The notes: generated by a model not told the origin, from the sequence alone. DNA of 64,000 nt from Vibrio quintilis (GCF_024529975.1 NZ_AP024898.1:682001-746000), one strand, 5' to 3'; shown: positions 15,849-23,672, counted from the first letter of the stretch. A program made the numbers and translations.

Positions 15849-16529
15849 TTACATTACACGCACACTACAGATTATGGTTCCGATAATCATGCTGGCGTCA
15901 TTTAGTGTGGTGTACCTCATCTCAGGAGGATAATCTTTATTCAACGCTTGGAGTGATTTTTTACCATCCATCTCGATAAATACTCTGAAAGTTGCTTCTT
16001 TGGCATTTTCCAAGATGGCTACGATATGACTTCCTGAACTAGGCTCTTGCTGGTTAGGATCGACGAAAATGAAATCCCCCTCCAGATATTGCGTCTCCAT
16101 TGAATTATCCTTGACCTTCAGAGCAAATACCCCTGGTGAGGCCGGGATTGGACAAGGAATCAAATCCATATCATCAATATCTGTTGGAGCTCCCATGCTC
16201 GTCCACATTGCGGCTTGAGAAAATGTCCAAATTGGACATTTCTGTTCTACTGGGGGACCAATCAATCTACTCGCTTTTGATTCACTGTCTTCAACCGGAC
16301 CTTTCCCAAATGCAAGCCATTCAGGACGGCATTGTAGAATTTTGCATACCATTAGAAAGACACCATCTTTTAGGCTCTTCTGTGAATTGTTCTCTATATT
16401 TGAAACAGTACCTCTATTAAATTTTGCACCAGGCATGAGTCTCTTTACTTGGTAAACTACGTCGTCCTGATTCAATCCAAGCAACCTGCGTCTCCATTCA
16501 AATCGTTGTCCGAATGTATCCATAACCAT
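15849..16529 (-). CDS. CI-like prophage repressor (HTH plus S24 peptidase-like domain)
   Basis: A 226-residue repressor. The N-terminal helix-turn-helix (about 8-60) is XRE/CI-like (RLLGLNQDDVVYQVKRL, FNRGTVSNIENN). The C-terminal LexA/S24-like domain has the Ser motif KVKDNSMETQ with S143 and GDFIFVDP. Two positions needed for self-cleavage look altered. The Ala-Gly cut site region reads SQAAMW (A106-A107), and the segment where the Lys partner should lie reads EATFRVFIE (R182). It is transcribed away from the Cro-like gene and flanked by matching operators, so it is the master lysogeny regulator. Confidence 0.88.
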   Translation of the reverse strand: MVMDTFGQRFEWRRRLLGLNQDDVVYQVKRLMPGAKFNRGTVSNIENNSQKSLKDGVFLMVCKILQCRPEWLAFGKGPVEDSESKASRLIGPPVEQKCPIWTFSQAAMWTSMGAPTDIDDMDLIPCPIPASPGVFALKVKDNSMETQYLEGDFIFVDPNQQEPSSGSHIVAILENAKEATFRVFIEMDGKKSLQALNKDYPPEMRYTTLNDASMIIGTIICSVRVM

Positions 16530-16537
16530 TTTCTTTG

Positions 16538-16631
16538 ATGTAAGTTTCTATGCATTATCTCATTTGATTGTGCATGTTTCTTGACGTATATTGTGTATGT
16601 TTTCATGTGTAATATGTATGATTTCATACGT
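16538..16631. promoter_or_regulatory. Right operator cluster between repressor and cro
   Basis: Copies related to ATGTATG-N4-CATACAT lie at 16593-16610 (GTGTATG-TTTT-CATGTGT) and 16614-16631 (ATGTATG-ATTT-CATACGT). A more degenerate one lies at 16538-16555. They separate the divergent repressor and Cro-like genes, as OR does in lambda. Confidence 0.75.
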
Positions 16632-16652
16632 AAATGCACTCGAGAGGAGATC

Positions 16653-16877
16653 ATGTACTCAAATTTGTATGAAATATTGATTAACTATTTTGGTAACGAA
16701 GCATCCATTGCGCGGGCATTTGATTTGAGACGAGTTGTGCATTTCAAATCTAATGTTCCCGAGCACATAGCGCTACTTTGCCATCTCGATCCATCTATCC
16801 CCTATACATACGATCCTAACCATTATAGCCGGGACGTGCAGGGGCTTTCCCTGAATTTAGAAAAACCGACCAGTTAA
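16653..16877 (+). CDS. Cro-like regulator
   Basis: A 74-residue protein starting at the ATG at 16653, chosen for the AGGAGA sequence 5 bp upstream; an earlier start at 16581 would run through the operators. The N-terminal 45 residues (LYEILINYFGNEASIARAF, VPEHIALLCHLD) have the compact helical pattern of Cro/YdaS-like repressors that read a helix-turn-helix. Divergent from the CI-like gene across shared operators, it should favour lytic growth. Confidence 0.7.
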   Translation: MYSNLYEILINYFGNEASIARAFDLRRVVHFKSNVPEHIALLCHLDPSIPYTYDPNHYSRDVQGLSLNLEKPTS

Positions 16878-16894
16878 CAAAAGGTAACGACCAA

Positions 16895-17299
16895 ATGACC
16901 ATGAATAAAGAATTTATCGAATCCCGGATTGACGAGTTAAAAAGTAACCGGGACGTGGGCCCTGAAGGGCTGAGTATTAAGCAAATCCGGGATCGGCAGA
17001 TTAAACAAAGATTCACTGCTGATGAGGCTGATTTTATTAGCATCTTAGCAAACAGCGTGGGCGTACAACGCGCTGTTTTATCCAATGCACTATTTATCGA
17101 TGCGGTTATAAACATGCTCGCAGAAGATCCTGAACTTTGCGACGAAGTGATGGCTAAATGGTCTCGAAATGGGGGCCAGAAAATCGATTTTTTTGATGAA
17201 ATCTACGCTCGTTCTGAAGCCGGTCAGCCAATCGATGGTGAATGCTGTTCTGTTCAGTTTCCTCAATCACTTCGAATTTCAGTAAGGAGCGGTTCATGA
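16895..17299 (+). CDS. Hypothetical early phage protein (134 aa), CII position
   Basis: The gene starts at the shared module AGGTAACGACC followed by ATG. The protein is helical and charged, with IKQIRDRQIKQRFTADEADFI and a second helical block, so DNA binding is possible. It follows cro where lambdoid phages carry cII, but no CII signature is visible. It overlaps the next gene by 4 bp (ATGA), so translation is coupled. Confidence 0.6.
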   Translation: MTMNKEFIESRIDELKSNRDVGPEGLSIKQIRDRQIKQRFTADEADFISILANSVGVQRAVLSNALFIDAVINMLAEDPELCDEVMAKWSRNGGQKIDFFDEIYARSEAGQPIDGECCSVQFPQSLRISVRSGS

Positions 17300-17529
17300 A
17301 ATTTTTAATGCGTTTGTTGGCTCGTACACCCGAAGAGGTGGAGATAGATCGTGAGTTTCTGGAGGAGGCTGTGAGAACAGCCGCTGAGCGGCGTCGTGTG
17401 CGCCGTGATCAGATCCGGGCGTCACTGAGCGCTCAGTTTGAACCCGATCGGGTTTATGAATCAGAGGGGCTGGAACAAAAAATAAGCAATGGAATTCACA
17501 TCAGTTTCGAGTTGCCAGGGGTGCATTGA
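17296..17529 (+). CDS. Small basic hypothetical protein (77 aa)
   Basis: AAGGAG lies 7 bp before the ATG at 17296. The protein is Arg/Glu-rich and helical (AAERRRVRRDQIRASL) and so could bind nucleic acid. It is coupled by 4-bp overlap to the gene before it and by a TGATG junction to the O-like gene after it, so it is part of the replication operon. Confidence 0.6.
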   Translation: MKFLMRLLARTPEEVEIDREFLEEAVRTAAERRRVRRDQIRASLSAQFEPDRVYESEGLEQKISNGIHISFELPGVH

Positions 17530-18386
17530 TGCGTTTTTCACTCTTCATCAATCAAGCAAAGTCAATTGAATGGGAACTGAACTTTCAGCAGGCAGCGTTG
17601 TTTAGCTGCTTGTATGAACTCCAGTCTTGGGGGCGCTATGAGCTGATCGATGGACATCCGTATTACTGGGCTGGAAAAAATAAAATTATCGAAGAAATTC
17701 CCTTAGTTTTTGAAAAGCCCGATACGTTGAAACGTCACATGATTGCTCTTGAGAATAAGGGGTTAATTGAGCGTAAGCAGTTAAAAAACATGCCGTTTGT
17801 TCGTATTACTGAAAAGGGTAAGGCGTGGAACCAACATAATCAGCCTGAACCGGAAAAAGGGCAACCAGAAAAGGTCGTGAAAAAAATCACTACTTCGGAA
17901 GAGTCGTGCAAAAAATCACGACCTACCCGTGAAAAAGATCACGACCCAAGCCGTGAAAAAAATCACGACAATAAGTGTACCAGTAATACAAATACCAAAG
18001 ATCAGTGTATTAAAAAAAATAAACAAAAAAGTCCACTCGATTTTTCATGCTGGCCTGAAATGCCATCCGAAGAAATTCTTAAAGACTGGAAGCTCGTACG
18101 TGATCGAAACCGGGCTCCAATAACTCAAATCGTAATCAACCGAATGGCAAAAAAATTCAGGGATGCCAGGGAGCAATTTGGACTGAGTGTCGATGACGTT
18201 CTTGGAATTTGTATTGAACGAGGTTGGCGGGGATTTGAAGTTCAATGGCTTGTGAACCTGAGAATCGGCCATCAGCAAGCGCCTGCGAACCGGCAGGAAG
18301 CCATCGAAATGAAAAACCAATCAGCCATTGACCAGTGGCTTGGTGATACCGGAAACACATATGACCATGGGGAATACGACCAATGA
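17529..18386 (+). CDS. Lambda O-like replication initiator
   Basis: A 285-residue protein starting at the ATG at 17529 (TGATG overlap with the previous stop). Residues about 15-105 form a winged-helix DNA-binding domain (QAALFSCLYELQSWG, ENKGLIERKQLKNMPFVRIT). A polar, repetitive linker (about 110-170) is encoded by the iterons. The C-terminal domain (about 170-285) resembles the DnaT/helicase-loading part of phage replisome organisers. It should bind the iterons inside its own gene and recruit the loader encoded next, with which it overlaps by 4 bp. Confidence 0.8.
   Translation: MRFSLFINQAKSIEWELNFQQAALFSCLYELQSWGRYELIDGHPYYWAGKNKIIEEIPLVFEKPDTLKRHMIALENKGLIERKQLKNMPFVRITEKGKAWNQHNQPEPEKGQPEKVVKKITTSEESCKKSRPTREKDHDPSREKNHDNKCTSNTNTKDQCIKKNKQKSPLDFSCWPEMPSEEILKDWKLVRDRNRAPITQIVINRMAKKFRDAREQFGLSVDDVLGICIERGWRGFEVQWLVNLRIGHQQAPANRQEAIEMKNQSAIDQWLGDTGNTYDHGEYDQ
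17874..17969. repeat. Four iterons: lambda-type replication origin inside the O-like gene
   Basis: Four copies of an imperfect palindrome close to GTCGTGAAAAAAATCACGAC lie at 17874-17890, 17903-17922, 17926-17945 and 17950-17969. The last three are spaced 23-24 bp apart. An AT-rich stretch (about 17970-18045) follows, as expected for an unwinding element. The layout copies lambda ori, which lies within gene O. Confidence 0.85.
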
Positions 18387-19027
18387 CCAATGACCAACGA
18401 CAGGAATTCGGAAGGATTCTGGCCGCAACTCTGAGTATGTATCGTGTCGAACTGACACGCTCACTACTGGATATTTGGTGGGAAGATCTGAGTTACTTCG
18501 AATTGGATTCAGTCCGACAGGCTCTGTCAATGCATCGCCGCAATCCGGACAACGGACAGTATCCACCTAAGCCAGCGGATATAACCCGGCTCATTGGTGG
18601 GGGAACAACCAGAGACCGTGCAATTACTGCATGGAACAAGGTTTTCTCTGCTATATCGAGCGTAGGGGCTCATAACTCAGTTGTATTCGATGATGCCCTG
18701 ATTCATGCCGTCATTCCTGATATGGGGGGATGGGCAGCAATTTGTCAGGGGGAACAAAACGAATTGCCATACCGGCAAAAAGAGTTTGAGAACCGCTACC
18801 GGGCATACCTGTTTAATCCACCTAAGCGTTATTTCAAGAAGCTGGCAGGCATTGCAGAGACTACGAACGTTGCCGCTGGACAGCCAATTGATCCACCCAT
18901 TGCTGCCGGTGACCCGGAATTGTGCCGGTTGGTTTTTGAAGGTGGGGTTTCGGGGGCCAAGCCCCTTGGTGTACTCAATATCGACCAACTATCAAATGTA
19001 ATTCAGCTTGGCTACAGCGCAGCTTAG
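18383..19027 (+). CDS. Phage helicase-loader-like replication protein (P position)
   Basis: A 214-residue protein directly after the O-like gene. It carries a segment typical of phage loader-type proteins (LDIWWEDLSYFELDSVRQAL, NGQYPPKPADITRLI) and a central WAAICQ...FENRYRAY block. It is probably the functional equivalent of lambda P or DnaC, delivering DnaB to the origin. The start lies in a tandem ATGACCA repeat, a relaxed form of the shared start module. The exact family is uncertain. Confidence 0.65.
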   Translation: MTNDQRQEFGRILAATLSMYRVELTRSLLDIWWEDLSYFELDSVRQALSMHRRNPDNGQYPPKPADITRLIGGGTTRDRAITAWNKVFSAISSVGAHNSVVFDDALIHAVIPDMGGWAAICQGEQNELPYRQKEFENRYRAYLFNPPKRYFKKLAGIAETTNVAAGQPIDPPIAAGDPELCRLVFEGGVSGAKPLGVLNIDQLSNVIQLGYSAA

Positions 19028-19040
19028 AAGGTAACGACCA

Positions 19041-19421
19041 ATGAAATTTACTGACAACGAAATCCGTGAAATGAGAAAAGAACTGGCCCGAAATGCATTT
19101 CAATCGTTCATCCGCCACATGCCCGGTGATGAGAATGATGTTTATGGAGTGATTGCCCATAAGCTCATCATCAAAAAACGGGATGTGATCGAAATGTCCA
19201 GAACCGGTGTTCCTCACGATCTGGCTCAGCGAATGTCTGAATTAGCTCAGATGTTTGATATTCACATGTATCCCCATCAATTCGCCCCGACAACTCAAAT
19301 CTGTATCAACTGGCTGACCTATGCCTATGAGCAGGATAAAGGGAATCGTTCACGCGCAAAGCGATCATTCAATCATTGGGATGAGAGCCGGAGAATCGAT
19401 CAGATTCGGGAGGCAGCATGA
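19041..19421 (+). CDS. Hypothetical phage protein (126 aa)
   Basis: It starts with the exact shared module AGGTAACGACC plus ATG. The protein is helical, with a possible helix-turn-helix around KKRDVIEMSRTGVPHDLAQ and a basic C-terminal half. It overlaps the next gene by 4 bp. Its place between the replication genes and the nuclease cluster fits a NinX-type accessory, but no family is recognised. Confidence 0.6.
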   Translation: MKFTDNEIREMRKELARNAFQSFIRHMPGDENDVYGVIAHKLIIKKRDVIEMSRTGVPHDLAQRMSELAQMFDIHMYPHQFAPTTQICINWLTYAYEQDKGNRSRAKRSFNHWDESRRIDQIREAA

Positions 19422-19774
19422 GCGAGACGTCTGATGCTCAGATTCTGATTGATATCGATAAGTGGAAAAAGAGTGCGGCTTACTACCTGGTAGATGATGA
19501 AAAGCAGATGGGAAGAGTCATTTTGGTGACTGTTGGCTGTGAGTGGTACACGTTGCGAGAAATCGAAAAACTGATTGCTGGCAAATATCCGGAGCATATG
19601 GATACGCCAGCCGCTATTTCCGCCAGGCTTCGTGAAGTCAGCCCCTATAAGCACGGACTCGTTAAGCAGAAATTCCTGAAAATGGAAAACAAAAAGCAAG
19701 TCTGGCGTTACCGGCTCGTTCCGGCTTTGCCTGTCAGAGAAGTAGCTGAACGTGTGGGGATATTTTATGCCTGA
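19418..19774 (+). CDS. Hypothetical phage protein with winged-helix-like fold (118 aa)
   Basis: The sequence alternates helices and short strands, with a likely winged-helix part (EWYTLREIEKLIAGKYPEHM, ISARLREVSPYKHGLVKQKF, VWRYRLV). This suggests DNA binding. It is coupled to both neighbours by overlaps. Function unknown. Confidence 0.6.
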   Translation: MSETSDAQILIDIDKWKKSAAYYLVDDEKQMGRVILVTVGCEWYTLREIEKLIAGKYPEHMDTPAAISARLREVSPYKHGLVKQKFLKMENKKQVWRYRLVPALPVREVAERVGIFYA

Positions 19775-20246
19775 CTTTATCGCAAAAGGAAAAGATTACA
19801 CCAACGATCTTCATGATGTCTGGCTGGCTGTTGGCGACATTGTTGAAAATGGCGGTGAAGCACAAATCAGTGTAACCCGGCGTTCAAATGGATCTCTTCC
19901 GTTGTTGAGACACTGGCGCTTCCTGATGCGGGACATCGCAAAGATATACCAGGATAACGGTGTGACGATGTCTATCCGCTCACCAAACGGTGGCAAGTAT
20001 GAGCGTGAATTCGATGAGCATGATGCCCACGAACTTTTTACCTACTACCTGATGCCAGTGGATCCGGAAACCGGACTCAGAAAATCATGGTCCCGTGATG
20101 GTCGTGAAAACATGAAACCGGCGTCAACCGGTGAGAGGGTGCATGCACTTGAAAAACTGTATGCCTACGCATTTGAACGGGGATGGAAACTATCACGTTT
20201 TGCCAACTCTGAATATGAGCGTTATCAGGAGGTACAAAACCGATGA
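19767..20246 (+). CDS. Hypothetical phage protein (159 aa)
   Basis: The start is placed at the ATG at 19767, overlapping the preceding stop by 8 bp. The protein has a mixed alpha/beta appearance with LRHWRFLMRDIAKIYQDNG and a GERVHALEKLYAYAFERG helix. The position is where many lambdoids carry NinB-like genes, but no clear NinB signature is visible. It overlaps the Ref-like gene by 4 bp. Confidence 0.6.
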   Translation: MPDFIAKGKDYTNDLHDVWLAVGDIVENGGEAQISVTRRSNGSLPLLRHWRFLMRDIAKIYQDNGVTMSIRSPNGGKYEREFDEHDAHELFTYYLMPVDPETGLRKSWSRDGRENMKPASTGERVHALEKLYAYAFERGWKLSRFANSEYERYQEVQNR

Positions 20247-20545
20247 GAAAAGCAGATAGAGAACATCTTGATCACGTTCAGTCACTGGGGTGCATTGCTT
20301 GCAGAAAACTCGGTTATTTCGATACGCCGGCAGAAATCCACCATATCAGAACCGGGCAGGGGGCCGCGCAACGGGCATCACATCATGAAACGCTTCCTTT
20401 GTGTCCGTATCACCACAGAACCGGTGGTTACGGTGAAGCATTTCATGCCGGGTCTGGTGTCTGGCAAAAACGCTTTGGTACTGAAGCTGAACTTCTGCAG
20501 GAAGTGAAAGAGCTTCTTGAATATAAACTCGCTGATGTGGTTTGA
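20243..20545 (+). CDS. Ref-like RecA-dependent nuclease
   Basis: A 100-residue protein whose core matches phage P1 Ref. It has CIAC near residue 18, EIHHIRTGQG (about 31-40), RASHHETLPLCPYHHR (about 45-60) and GEAFHAG. These Cys/His positions build an HNH-type zinc/active site. Ref cuts DNA within RecA-made D-loops. It fits with the YqaJ/RecT pair and VRR-NUC relic as the phage recombination set. This is the short form without the long N-terminal region of P1 Ref. Confidence 0.8.
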   Translation: MRKADREHLDHVQSLGCIACRKLGYFDTPAEIHHIRTGQGAAQRASHHETLPLCPYHHRTGGYGEAFHAGSGVWQKRFGTEAELLQEVKELLEYKLADVV

Positions 20546-20548
20546 ACA

Positions 20549-21013
20549 ATGGATCCCAGTATTTACGAAATAGCCAAAGAGATTGGCCCAACGGAAATGA
20601 AGGGCGGCAAGCTGCGTAAAAAGCGCCGGGAGCCTGAAACAGAGGAGTGCGCAGATGTCGTTAGCTGGGCGAGAAAATCCACAATTGCCGGGCTCAGAAT
20701 CGGAGATTATTGAACCCATGTGCCAAATGAAGCAAAGCGGGGAGCAAAGGCCCGTAGTGATTTTTACCGGTTGGGTGGTCAATGCGGTTACCCGGATTAC
20801 ATTTTTGATGTTGCTCGTTGCGGCTATCACGGATTACGTATCGAAATGAAAGCCCCTGAGCCGTATCGGTCCCAAATTAGCGACGATCAGCATAAGTGGG
20901 AAAACCGGTTAATGGCTCAGGGGTATCTCTTCGCGTTCTGTTACAGCGCCGATGAGATGAAACAGCTAATCACAAATTATCTGACTGAAAACATGACCCG
21001 GAGAAAAGTATGA
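20549..21013 (+). pseudogene. VRR-NUC nuclease split by an in-frame TGA
   Basis: One reading frame of 154 codons encodes a VRR-NUC (PD-(D/E)xK) nuclease: an N-terminal helix, HVPNEAKRGAKARSDF, GYPDYIFDVARCGYHGLRIEMKAPEP and an LMAQGYLFAFCYSADE C-terminus. Codon 55 (20711-20713) is TGA, directly before THVPNEAKR. The sequence on both sides is conserved domain, so this is either a fresh nonsense mutation or a read-through point. A GTG at 20720 could restart the 97-residue main domain. It probably served as a resolvase-like structure-specific nuclease. Confidence 0.7.
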
Positions 21014-21825
21014 GTGACAGAGCCATTGAATTATTTATCAGAATGCACCTGGAGAAAACGCCCCGGGTAATGGACAGGCAACGGGGACGCCAGAACCTGA
21101 CCGGTGATGTGATTATTGCAGCCATGGGAGCTGTTCAGCATCAGCGGCCTGTCGGATCCGATTTAATCATGGCCCGGTGGCTCGATGACACAAGCGCAGC
21201 TCTCAGAGTTGAGAAATGGTTAGAAAAGGAGGCCGTTCAATACGAAGTTATCCGGACTGATCTGCTTATTCATTTGGTGCCGGTAGCATTGCTCATATTT
21301 CTGGGTAAACCAACGGACGATCAAATTCGTAAGCTCAGCTCGCTCTGGCGTAAGAGTTCTGAACGTGGACGCAGGAGCCGACGCCTGATGAAGCAGTACC
21401 TGTCTCACATTGAATCTCTGGAGCGTGAGAAATTCAGGTATGAAGTATCTCCAAGCCGGGAAACGGTCATCAATGATGAAATCGATCGTTATACGCTGCT
21501 GATCGAAAACGAAAAGCAACGTATCAATGATTGGGCTACCACGCAGGCCAGAAAATCATATCAGTGTCCAAACTGTCACGGAGCTGGGGCAACCAGTAAA
21601 TCAGTTGTTTGTCCTGAATGTGGGGGAAGTGGAAAGTTTGTCCCGTCAGCAGACAATGCAAGAAAGCATCTAAATGCTAATGGGGTGAATATTCCGGAAA
21701 GGGTCTGGAACCGGCAGATTAAGCCGGTATTTGATGAAATTTTGAGTCGGTTGCACCAGGAGCATGATGAGACTGCCAGGTTGTTGGGGCAGAGGCTGAA
21801 TGAAGAGAAATCAGCATGCCTATAA
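21010..21825 (+). CDS. Zinc-finger Q-like late antiterminator
   Basis: A 271-residue protein overlapping the VRR-NUC frame by 4 bp. Its centre carries two CxxC knuckles in the form CPNCHGAG...CPECGGSG, as in Q proteins of the phage 82 type. These are flanked by long basic helices (KLSSLWRKSSERGRRSRRLMKQ). It is the last gene before the lysis cluster, exactly the Q position. It should load on RNA polymerase near the late promoter and allow read-through of terminators in the late region, several of which are visible. Confidence 0.65.
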   Translation: MSDRAIELFIRMHLEKTPRVMDRQRGRQNLTGDVIIAAMGAVQHQRPVGSDLIMARWLDDTSAALRVEKWLEKEAVQYEVIRTDLLIHLVPVALLIFLGKPTDDQIRKLSSLWRKSSERGRRSRRLMKQYLSHIESLEREKFRYEVSPSRETVINDEIDRYTLLIENEKQRINDWATTQARKSYQCPNCHGAGATSKSVVCPECGGSGKFVPSADNARKHLNANGVNIPERVWNRQIKPVFDEILSRLHQEHDETARLLGQRLNEEKSACL

Positions 21826-21861
21826 TGATGATATGAATGGGTAGAACTGAGCTAATGTAGC

Positions 21862-22320
21862 TCAGTCTGTTTTTAATGAAGATGCTTTCTGGTTATATAC
21901 AGAAATTCTTTGAATGTCAGAGATGCTTACCGGGCCTTTTACGCCCACTTCTATGCGAGGCACTACTTTTTTTGATGAATCTTCCTCCAGCCATTTTGAT
22001 GATGATATTAAGCGGTCATATTTTTTAGTTGAAAGCTCTAATATGACCATTTTTCTGGACACTTCGAAGATTCTTGTAGGAATACATAACAACATGTAAT
22101 CCTTATTTTTCTTCGTCGAACGGTAGTCGAAAAATGACACACACCCTTTACTTTTGAAGTATCCATTTTCACTTCCAAATGGTGAGTGATAGTAGTCCAT
22201 CTGATTTGGATAAATATATCCATCGTTTTTTATCGATTCATAGGACTCCCATGTCGTAGCATGAAATACCTTTCCTTCTAACAGTGTCATAAATTTATTA
22301 ATAGTTGCAACATCGTTCAT
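21862..22320 (-). CDS. Accessory protein of unknown function (152 aa), opposite orientation
   Basis: It is transcribed against the surrounding late genes and is AT-richer, both signs of an inserted moron. The sequence EGKVFHATTWESYESIKNDGYI, followed by GSENGYFKSKGCVSFFDYRS, looks like the opening of ADP-ribosyltransferase-fold (HAT...S) proteins, but no decisive catalytic set is visible. It could be a lysogeny-expressed defence or toxin gene. Confidence 0.5.
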   Translation of the reverse strand: MNDVATINKFMTLLEGKVFHATTWESYESIKNDGYIYPNQMDYYHSPFGSENGYFKSKGCVSFFDYRSTKKNKDYMLLCIPTRIFEVSRKMVILELSTKKYDRLISSSKWLEEDSSKKVVPRIEVGVKGPVSISDIQRISVYNQKASSLKTD

Positions 22321-22496
22321 ATATTAGATTCCTAATAGCCTTAACGATAAAAGGCTATCAAAAATGAGAACCTCCAGATACAACAAGAAAATGTTGGTCT
22401 AATTTATTATTTGAACTCACCCGCACAGCTAAATTATCTGATAGAAGCTCAACTATACTCATATTAATATGCGTTTCTCTACTTCAGGAGGAACAC

Positions 22497-22733
22497 ATGA
22501 CTATCAATCAACTAATCAACATCGCCCGCAAAACTAACCCAGAGATGGCTGAGTATCTGGATGTACTGGAATCTGAAGCCGAGAGATATGCTGAGCACCT
22601 GGCCGGGATGAATCTGGAAGATGCAATTCTGAAATTATGCGATGAATCGTTTCTGATGAATGAGCTATTTACCGAAGAAGAGCGGGTTTATTGTGGACAG
22701 TTTTTATACGTGTGGATTAATCAGCAAGCCTAA
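22497..22733 (+). CDS. Hypothetical phage protein (78 aa)
   Basis: A strong AGGAGG lies 6 bp before the ATG. The protein is acidic and helical (EYLDVLESEAERYAEHL). It is first in the rightward late region, before the cargo gene and holin. Function unknown. Confidence 0.6.
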   Translation: MTINQLINIARKTNPEMAEYLDVLESEAERYAEHLAGMNLEDAILKLCDESFLMNELFTEEERVYCGQFLYVWINQQA

Positions 22734-22864
22734 TTTGGTGTAATAAGGTGTAATAGTTTTTCACATATCAGAATTATAAATTCATTCATGAAGTTGCTTA
22801 TAAAGCAATTAAGCTTATCTCCGCAAGTGGAGAAATTATTAATAAGTCAGAAGGAATTTATATT

Positions 22865-23287
22865 ATGTCAAGCAATCGTAGATGTTATCTTTATGTAACA
22901 AACAATACTGATGAAACTTTTATTTCTGCACCACCAACAGATGTAGTGAAGCATGTAGTTAAACATGTAAGTGAAATACCTCCTCACAGTAAGGATTTAC
23001 TGGTACTGGAAACCAAGGGAACATCAGGCACGGCTACAGGTTCATATGTAACAGATAAAATTTACCCGGCGGATAAGAGTGGATATGTGGAGATATCTAT
23101 TTCGTGTCCGTGGCATAGCGATAACAGCTATAAAATTAGCAATTACCTCAATCCTAACAAGTATATTGTAACCAGTGGCTTACAGAGCAAAAGTGGTAAT
23201 ACAATTGTTCATGTTACAATTTCACCTGTGTCATCTTCGGTTCAAGACGCTATGAATTTTGTAGAAGAAGAAGAGATCAGCTTGTAA
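22865..23287 (+). CDS. Beta-sandwich cargo protein, possibly aegerolysin-like (140 aa)
   Basis: An all-beta pattern with CYLYVTNNTDETFISAPP at the start, then IPPHSKDLLVLETKGTSGTATGSYV and a Trp-containing CPWHSDNSYKI. This resembles small secreted or cytolytic beta-sandwich proteins such as aegerolysins, but the match is weak and no signal peptide is seen. AAGGAAT lies before the ATG. It sits between late genes and is followed by copy 1 of the repeated terminator element, so it reads as cargo. Confidence 0.45.
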   Translation: MSSNRRCYLYVTNNTDETFISAPPTDVVKHVVKHVSEIPPHSKDLLVLETKGTSGTATGSYVTDKIYPADKSGYVEISISCPWHSDNSYKISNYLNPNKYIVTSGLQSKSGNTIVHVTISPVSSSVQDAMNFVEEEEISL

Positions 23288-23290
23288 AAG

Positions 23291-23373
23291 ACAGATTTGC
23301 TTTCTAAAAAAAACAGGGTCACAATATTCCCATCGTGTGAAGCCTCGTCCAATTGGACGGGGCTTTTTTATTG
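23291..23373 (+). repeat. Terminator-bearing cargo repeat, copy 1
   Basis: An ~82-bp element shared with 31051-31133 and 57417-57497. It holds a TCACA...TGTGA inverted pair and a GCCTCGTCC / GGACGGGGC hairpin followed by TTTTTT. It ends about 12 bp before the holin start. The loop here is AATT, while the other copies have ATCC. Confidence 0.9.
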
Positions 23374-23384
23374 GGAAAAATAAA

Positions 23385-23672
23385 ATGAGCCTAACATCAC
23401 TAAAACCCGGAGCGGCAATTGTTTCGGAGAAAGCTACGATGTCTATTGCTATCGGGAGCGGGACTGGGGTGGGAGTCAGTGTTGCCAATGGTGCAGAAAA
23501 CTATCAGTCAATGCTCAGTTCGTCACTGACTGATATTTTGGCCGGTAACTTTGTCTGGTACGGGGCAGATATTGCGTTCGTGGTTGGTACCGGATTATCC
23601 GTGATCGGCATTGGTGTCAGTGTCGCCCGAATGATTATGGCTAAACGAATGAGAGACAGAGATGCGTTTTAA
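23385..23672 (+). CDS. Holin
   Basis: A 95-residue membrane protein starting at the ATG at 23385. A first hydrophobic, Gly/Ser-rich segment (about 20-40) and a second strong transmembrane helix (about 55-80, FVVGTGLSVIGIGVSVARMI) are followed by a basic tail MAKRMRDRD. It overlaps the endolysin gene by 11 bp. It should form the membrane lesion or pinhole that releases or activates the endolysin and so sets lysis time. Confidence 0.8.
   Translation: MSLTSLKPGAAIVSEKATMSIAIGSGTGVGVSVANGAENYQSMLSSSLTDILAGNFVWYGADIAFVVGTGLSVIGIGVSVARMIMAKRMRDRDAF

Noticed and set aside
15849..16877. Quorum-sensing-linked switch as in phage VP882
   Set aside because: No VqmA- or LuxR-type receptor and no Qtip-like gene could be recognised in the window.
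17874..17969. CRISPR-like array
   Set aside because: The four repeats are palindromic, coding, and separated by only a few bases, so they are iterons, not spacer-separated CRISPR repeats.
21010..21825. DnaJ-type chaperone because of CxxC-GxG repeats
   Set aside because: Only two knuckles, no J domain, and the position before lysis genes fits a zinc-finger Q-like antiterminator better.
22734..22864. Transposon end suggested by AT-rich DNA and small hairpins
   Set aside because: No terminal inverted repeats, target duplication or transposase is present anywhere nearby.
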